Source: Apiotrichum sp. Y4204 (lineage: Eukaryota > Basidiomycota > Tremellomycetes > Trichosporonales > Trichosporonaceae). From it: a DNA stretch of 64,000 bases. The DNA lies in contig JAMYHL010000051.1 in NCBI GenBank assembly GCA_025531455.1, positions 186,001-250,000 of the forward strand. Reading direction: 5' to 3'. Shown one piece after another: positions 59,305-64,000 of this stretch. The notes below the pieces were generated by a model. It was not told the DNA's origin. It saw nothing but the letters and a program-made list of their open reading frames with translations, and ran no database searches. Numbering within the stretch: the stretch's first letter is position 1; every line of letters starts with the position of its first letter. A program made the translations under genes and the position numbers.

Positions 59305-60941
59305 CTACCACACAATGTCGCAGCCGATCGGGAGGTGGTCGCTCGCGGAGATGCCCTTCATCGGGAGGCCAGCGCCGAGCGCGGCCGTCGGCGGCGGCGC
59401 AAGCAGCGCCGTGAACTCAGGGCGCGGCCCGCCAGACGGGATGAGGAAGAGGTAGTCTGCGGTCAGCCAACCTCGGGCGCTACAACTTACCAAGAGTGAG
59501 GTGGAACTTTGGCGTAAAGCATGTATACGCGGGTTCGCCGCCCCCTTCGCCCGTGACGCCCTCGGGGAATCCACCACGGGTCGCGAATGTCTCGTCAGAG
59601 TACTTTGCGCACCCATAAGCGCTCCTTGCTCCCCCAGGAAGGAGTTCGCGGCCGATAGCGAGCATCTCGTCAAGCGTGCGGATCCCGTCCCCGGGCGCGG
59701 GGTCGCGCGTGTGGGCAATGCTCCGCTCGTCCTTGTCGTCCCCCTCGTCCTCTTCATTCTCCTCCTCAGGAGGCGGGACCGGCGTCGCGGCCCCGCTGGC
59801 GTTCTGCGAGACGGGCGCGGACACGCCCGGCGTCTCGGCCGGCGTCGGTGCCGGCGTACGTCCCACGTTTGCCACATTGTTATGTACCAGCCGCGAGGCG
59901 TTGAATGTGCCAACTAGGTGCGGGTGCAGGGGCGCATCGGGGGCGACGAGCATCTGGTACGTGCTCTCGTCTGGCTCCGTGTTGAGGTCTGGGAGATGAG
60001 CAAAAATGGCAGCCAAAGCTAGCTGCGACGCGCACGCACCTCCAGCAAAGACGATTGGCCAGTTCCCGAGCCCATTTTCGGTCTGCAGCTTGCGCACCGC
60101 ACGGAGGAGCACAATGACCTGCCGCGTGCGCTCATACATAAACTTGGGGTGCCAGAAGCTGGCGCGTCAGCCAGCATCCCCAGACCTCAGACTCACAGGT
60201 GGGTAGTGACGACAATCAGCCCCTGCCTGTCCTTTTCCTCCAATGCGACGATTAGCCCCATATTCCGCGTCTGGCGGGACACCCCGCGGCGCGCCACGTC
60301 CCCCTCGGCGTCCGGCGTCAACAGCTCGTCATCGAGGGGCAGCGCGCGCTGCGCGGGCACAGTAAACCTCGCGGAACGGTACAGCACCACGAGGCCGTGC
60401 AGCTTCCCGGGCCCGCGGGTCGTGATTGGCGTGTGGTCGGGCACAGATGAGAGCATGTCGTCGAGCCTGTCGCATTCCTGGTATTAGTCGAGATTGAGAG
60501 TAGACGTACTTGGAGACAGATGACATCCGCGTCCGCCAGCGCGGCCATCTGCGCCTGGAGGAGCGGGCGGCGATCGCCCCACCGCAGGCAATTTGATCCG
60601 GGAAAGAGATCGCGGCCTGGGATACAGTTAGATTGCCCGAGTTCCACATTCTCGCGGATATATACTCACGCACGAGCGTCTGCGCCAGCATCTGCCGTCA
60701 GTACAGCACCATACACACGCACACTCACATTCCAAGTAACCACCCGCGCTTTCTGTGTTCCCTCCCCACTCTTGATCTGCACCCATTTCCGGTCCACGAT
60801 CCTCCGGCGCTCGGCCTCGGCGGCCGCCTCGGGCGTGTTCCCCGCCGCAGCTGCTGCGCGGCGCGCGAGCTTTGCCGCCTTGCGTTCTGCCTGCTTGGCG
60901 AGCTGCGCCGGGGTGAGGTGCACGTTTGCGGGGAGGGGCAT
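59305..60941 (-). CDS. NGL2-like endonuclease/exonuclease/phosphatase
   Basis: Seven exons (60729-60941, 60670-60691, 60510-60616, 60197-60477, 60040-60158, 59491-59988, 59305-59456) give about 463 aa. It belongs to the CCR4-type EEP nucleases, closest in layout to yeast Ngl2, which trims the 3' end of 5.8S rRNA. A charged N-tail (PAQLAKQAERKAAKLARRAA) precedes the core. Core motifs run VVTWNMLAQTLVRRDLFPGS, ICLQECDRLDDML (metal-binding Glu), LIVVTTHLFWHPKF, DLNTEPDES (Asp and Asn) and the terminal SDHLPIGCDI (catalytic Asp-His). An acidic Pro/Glu insert (EEENEEDEGDDKDE) interrupts the domain before the last motifs. Exon 2 is only 22 nt, encoding MLAQTLV plus one base, and is required to restore the conserved motif. 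Confidence 0.9.
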
Positions 60942-61712
60942 CGCGATATCGTATCGTATCGTGTGTGAGGACGGATGTGTGGGATGTGGGTCGAGGCCCG
61001 GGGAGTCTGTGGAGTCTGGGTTATGAGGGCAACGCATCACAGGCTGGACAATAGAAGTCGTGTGTGTGATGTGATGCCGGCGAGCGCCGGTGCCGGTGCC
61101 GCGGTGCCGAGTCTTCGGATCCGAGATTGTTGGTCGAGTGTGTCCTGGGGGGTGCCGGGGTCCTCAAAGGCGGCGGGCAAAGCGGGCAGCGTGACAGATG
61201 TTCGGTCAACTCCCGTACAGACGCCGAACGGGGAATCAAAGCACATCCCCCAGAACCCAGCACTGACGCGTGCATCTCATTCTGTACACACTCTGCATGC
61301 AGGACATGCACATATCGCATCCGGACAGAAATCTGGGACCCCAAGGACCCGGGTGGTGGGTGGAGGTGTGGAGGTGTATGTAGCCAGTTGTGCAATGGCG
61401 CAACGTGATTCGACTCAGATAACTAGCCGCTACAGTGAACCGAGCCGAAGCGAGCCGGCGGGCGAGATTGCGCGGTTTCGAACGAGTCCATATCTTGCAA
61501 TCTCGTCCGTCGCTCTCCCGTATCCATATCTACTCGACAATCACAACATTCAGCATTACTGAGCATGAGGAGCGATAGCATACATAACCCCAGCCTCGTC
61601 ACTACTGATCTTTCCTACTTTACTGACCTTGATCTTCTTACTATCAACGACCATCATGATTTCTTGATCTTCATATACCACCCCTCGGATCTCGGCTTCA
61701 TCTCAAGATCCA
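60942..61712. other. Intergenic, promoter of NGL2-like gene
   Basis: Separates two minus-strand genes. It holds the promoter of the NGL2-like gene and the 3' flank of the membrane/coiled-coil gene that ends at 61713. No gene was recognised. Confidence 0.5.
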
Positions 61713-63454
61713 TCACGCATCGCCCGCCCGCTCGCGGATGGTGTAAACATCACCTTCGCGGCATGCGCGCCACCACGCCTCGTCGAGCATGATCATATCC
61801 ACGTCCCCGTCCCCCGCAACGAGCACCGTCGCCGTGAGCGGCCCGACAGTGTATGTCGCGCTCCTGCCGTCAGCCAAAGTATATTCTTTTGTGGCCTCAC
61901 CTCTCGTACCACCCCGGACACTCGGCCCTCTGCGCGCGACAGAGAATTACGTCCATCTGCTCGACACGCAGCCCGCCGTCGTGCGGGCGCTTCGGGCGCC
62001 GCACACGCAGGCGGAACCGCCACTCGCCGCTGTCGTTCACCCCGAGGTGCGCTACCGGCCGTCCGCCCGCGGTCGGCGAGTGAACCCGCGACCCGGCCTG
62101 CGAGGGGGAAGTGTGGGTGGCGTCCTCCTCTAGGAACGCCGTAGATGATGAGCGGGAGGGTTCGGCCGGGGAGGACGTTGTGGGCTCGGCGGCGGGTTCC
62201 ACCTTGTCTTGCGTGGATACCTCAGCTGCGGGTCGCGCGAACGATGTCTCAGCGGATGCTTTGGCGGCCTTGGCTGCATCGGCCGGCTTTGTAGACGCAT
62301 CAGGGGACGCCTGGGACGTCGGGAACTCCGGGGACGCCGGGGATGCCGGGGTCGCCTGCTCCGCGGCACTCCCGCCATCAGGCTTAAAGTCCCCCGCAAG
62401 GGCACTCCGCACCCCCGCCAAGCCCTCAGTCGCGAGGTCGTTGATGCTCTGATGCTCCTCCCTCTTCGCTTCCTCCTTCTCCTCCACCTTCTTCATCTCC
62501 GCACGGGCAGGCGCAAAGTGGCTACTCAGCGCAGAGAGCTCACCCCGCAACGCCTCGAGGTGCGCCATCGCCGCGCCCACGTCGGCGCGCAGTGTCCCGA
62601 GCTCCGGCATCGGTGTCTCCCATCAGCTTCTTCCAGTACCGAGCAGCTGGCAACGGAACTCACCGGCTCCCGCATCGCCCTGACCATACCCGCAAGCTCG
62701 CCAACCCGCTTATCAAGCTGTCGTCAGTGCCGGAAAAACCACAACCCACCTCGCGGATGGCGCCCATCTGCGCCGCCAGCGCCTTGTGCCCCTCCCTCTG
62801 CCCTTCCGCCTGCGCCGTCTGCGCAGCCTGCAGCCGCTCCATCCTCTCCTTGTACCCGGGTTCAAAGCCTGCAAGCCGGGCCTCGAGCCGCGGAATCGCC
62901 TCCATCCCCGCCCGCTGGGCGTGCAGTTCGCGGGCGAGCGCGTCGAGCCGCGCGAGCGTCTCCGAGTCCCGCGGCCGCGCGGCGCGAGCCCCGGCAGCCC
63001 CCGCCCCCGCCGCTGCCCCCGCCGCTGCCGCTCCGTTTCCGGGAGGCACGCGGAGAGCGACCTTTGCGGCTGCTGCTCCGGCCAGAACTGATGCGGATAC
63101 GGCGGCGCCGAGGAGGAACGCCGTGCTGTACGGGTGCGTCGCGGCGATACTCGCCATACTTGGGGGGAGGGCCGGTGAGGGTGGGCGCGGCGGCGCCTGG
63201 GGGGTGCTTGGTGGCGAGATGTCGGCTCTCTTGGATACGGTGTTGGTGGTTTGTGCTATCTGTGCTCGCTGTGCTGGGTGTACTTGCTGTGCTTGGTGAG
63301 CTGGCTCTGCTCGTGGCGGATCGGGACACACGGCCGCCGCAGCGAGGTTGTACAGCGCCTCGCCGGCGTCCGTCAGCGGAGCCCAGATGGCCCATGTGTT
63401 GGCTGGTGGGACCTCGTCCGGGGGTGGAGGAGGGACGTCCTTGCCCCGTGTCAT
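61713..63454 (-). CDS. Unknown membrane/coiled-coil protein
   Basis: Four exons (62750-63454, 62664-62717, 61901-62616, 61713-61863) give about 541 aa. It starts MTRGKDVPPPPPDEVPPANT. A hydrophobic Ala-rich segment (YSTAFLLGAAVSASVLAGAA, about 108-127) is likely a single membrane span. It is followed by Ala/Gly-rich sequence and long coiled-coil stretches (LARLDALARELHAQRAGMEA; ERLQAAQTAQAEGQREGHKA; LEALRGELSALSSHF). A disordered Ala/Pro/Ser region follows. The last ~100 residues look folded again (SGEWRFRLRVRRPKRP, VGPLTATVLVAGDGDVDMI, LDEAWWRACREGD). No family was identified. The third intron ends GGGAG rather than CAG, but frame and context require that join. Possibly an organelle-membrane tether; function unknown. 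Confidence 0.75.
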
Positions 63455-64000
63455 TGTTGGTCTGGGAGCGAGATACGACAGGGTGGGCGGTGTGTTTGTG
63501 CAAGTTGAGGGAGAATGAGGAGAAGAGATGTCGCGCGAGGTGATGGCGACGACTTATCGCTTGCGAGGCTTGCGAGTCTCCGACCGGAGTGTGCGAGTGC
63601 TCTGCGCCGCTTGCGCAGAGCCGGCAGAGCCTAGAGCTTGCTTGTCAAAGCTCTTTATTTCCATGACGTACAAAGGCGACAGTGTGCAGAGTGAGAGAGT
63701 GGTACTCAGCTGACCACACGACCGTGAGAACCAAGTCAATCTCGGGCATCACCGTCGCAGAGACTCTGGGTCCAGATCCCCGATCCCAGATTCCAGTCGG
63801 TTATCGGCAATCACCGCCACAAACTGACAACCGCATATCCGGATGCTGTCAACAACTCCACCCTTCGCTTCAACCCAATGCACCAAAGGTCGCGCAACAA
63901 GTCACTCGGACACTGTTCATCATTATCATGTACTGTCACCAGGCCAGAAGGGACATAGAGTCCGGCCACAGAGGGCTTTTTGGGGAGGGGCCTGGGAGAA
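63455..64000. other. Right-edge flank
   Basis: Promoter side of the gene starting at 63454. No coding or RNA feature was recognised before the window ends. Confidence 0.4.

Noticed and set aside
62209..63543. 444-codon plus-strand frame opposite the orphan membrane protein
   Set aside because: Arg/Pro/Ala-biased composition typical of antisense frames; the minus strand has an ATG start, good donors and balanced exon phases.

Overview
This window looks like a chromosome segment from a basidiomycete yeast, most likely a tremellomycete (Cryptococcus/Trichosporon group). The DNA is GC-rich. Genes are split by many very short GT-AG introns (mostly 32-105 nt) with CTNAC-type branch sites a few bases before the acceptor. 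The calcineurin B, Dis3 and Kre6-like proteins read like their tremellomycete counterparts. No transposon, rRNA or CRISPR array was recognised. Exon joins were worked out by hand from reading frame, GT/AG ends and branch sites. They were cross-checked by requiring whole-codon totals, and all multi-exon models balance except one gene that carries a real frame break.

Layout, left to right. 0-12.2 kb is gene-poor: an unknown protein (minus, 1307-2725), a secreted GH16 glucanase (minus, 6131-7420), an intron-containing tRNA-Asp (minus, about 10.2 kb), and a Gly/His-rich protein built from tandemly duplicated exons (plus, 11284-12137). 12.9-24.6 kb holds an AidB-like acyl-CoA dehydrogenase (minus), a large Ulp2-type SUMO protease (minus) divergent from a WRAP53/TCAB1-like WD40 protein (plus), and ALG2 mannosyltransferase (minus). 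25-30.4 kb holds DIS3/RRP44, the exosome nuclease (13 exons), and calcineurin B (CNB1), both plus. 31-42.3 kb holds an unknown tail-anchored protein (minus), a KRE6/SKN1 glucan-synthesis protein (plus, with a 1.5 kb first intron), and a GPI-type aspartic-protease-like protein with degenerate active sites (plus). 43-49 kb holds exocyst SEC10 (plus) and a DHA1-type MFS exporter (minus). 50.8-54.5 kb holds a DUF952 protein with a mitochondrial-type leader, a PaiB-like FMN-binding protein and a small membrane protein (all plus). 55.7-61 kb holds an NCS1 nucleobase/allantoin-type permease (minus) divergent from a hydantoin/Asp-Glu racemase (plus), then an NGL2-like nuclease (minus). An unknown membrane/coiled-coil protein (minus) closes the window.

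Most genes are unlinked housekeeping functions, as is usual in fungi. The exception that looks functional is the permease/racemase pair. They share a 689-bp divergent promoter with four GATAAG-type sites, the same gene pairing as DAL4 and DCG1 in the yeast allantoin cluster, which suggests nitrogen-regulated use of hydantoin or purine breakdown products. Cell-wall functions recur (GH16, Kre6, calcineurin B, GPI protein) but are not clustered. The most unusual items are the exon-duplicated Gly/His protein, two micro-exons (22 and 23 nt), and the degenerate protease-like gene.
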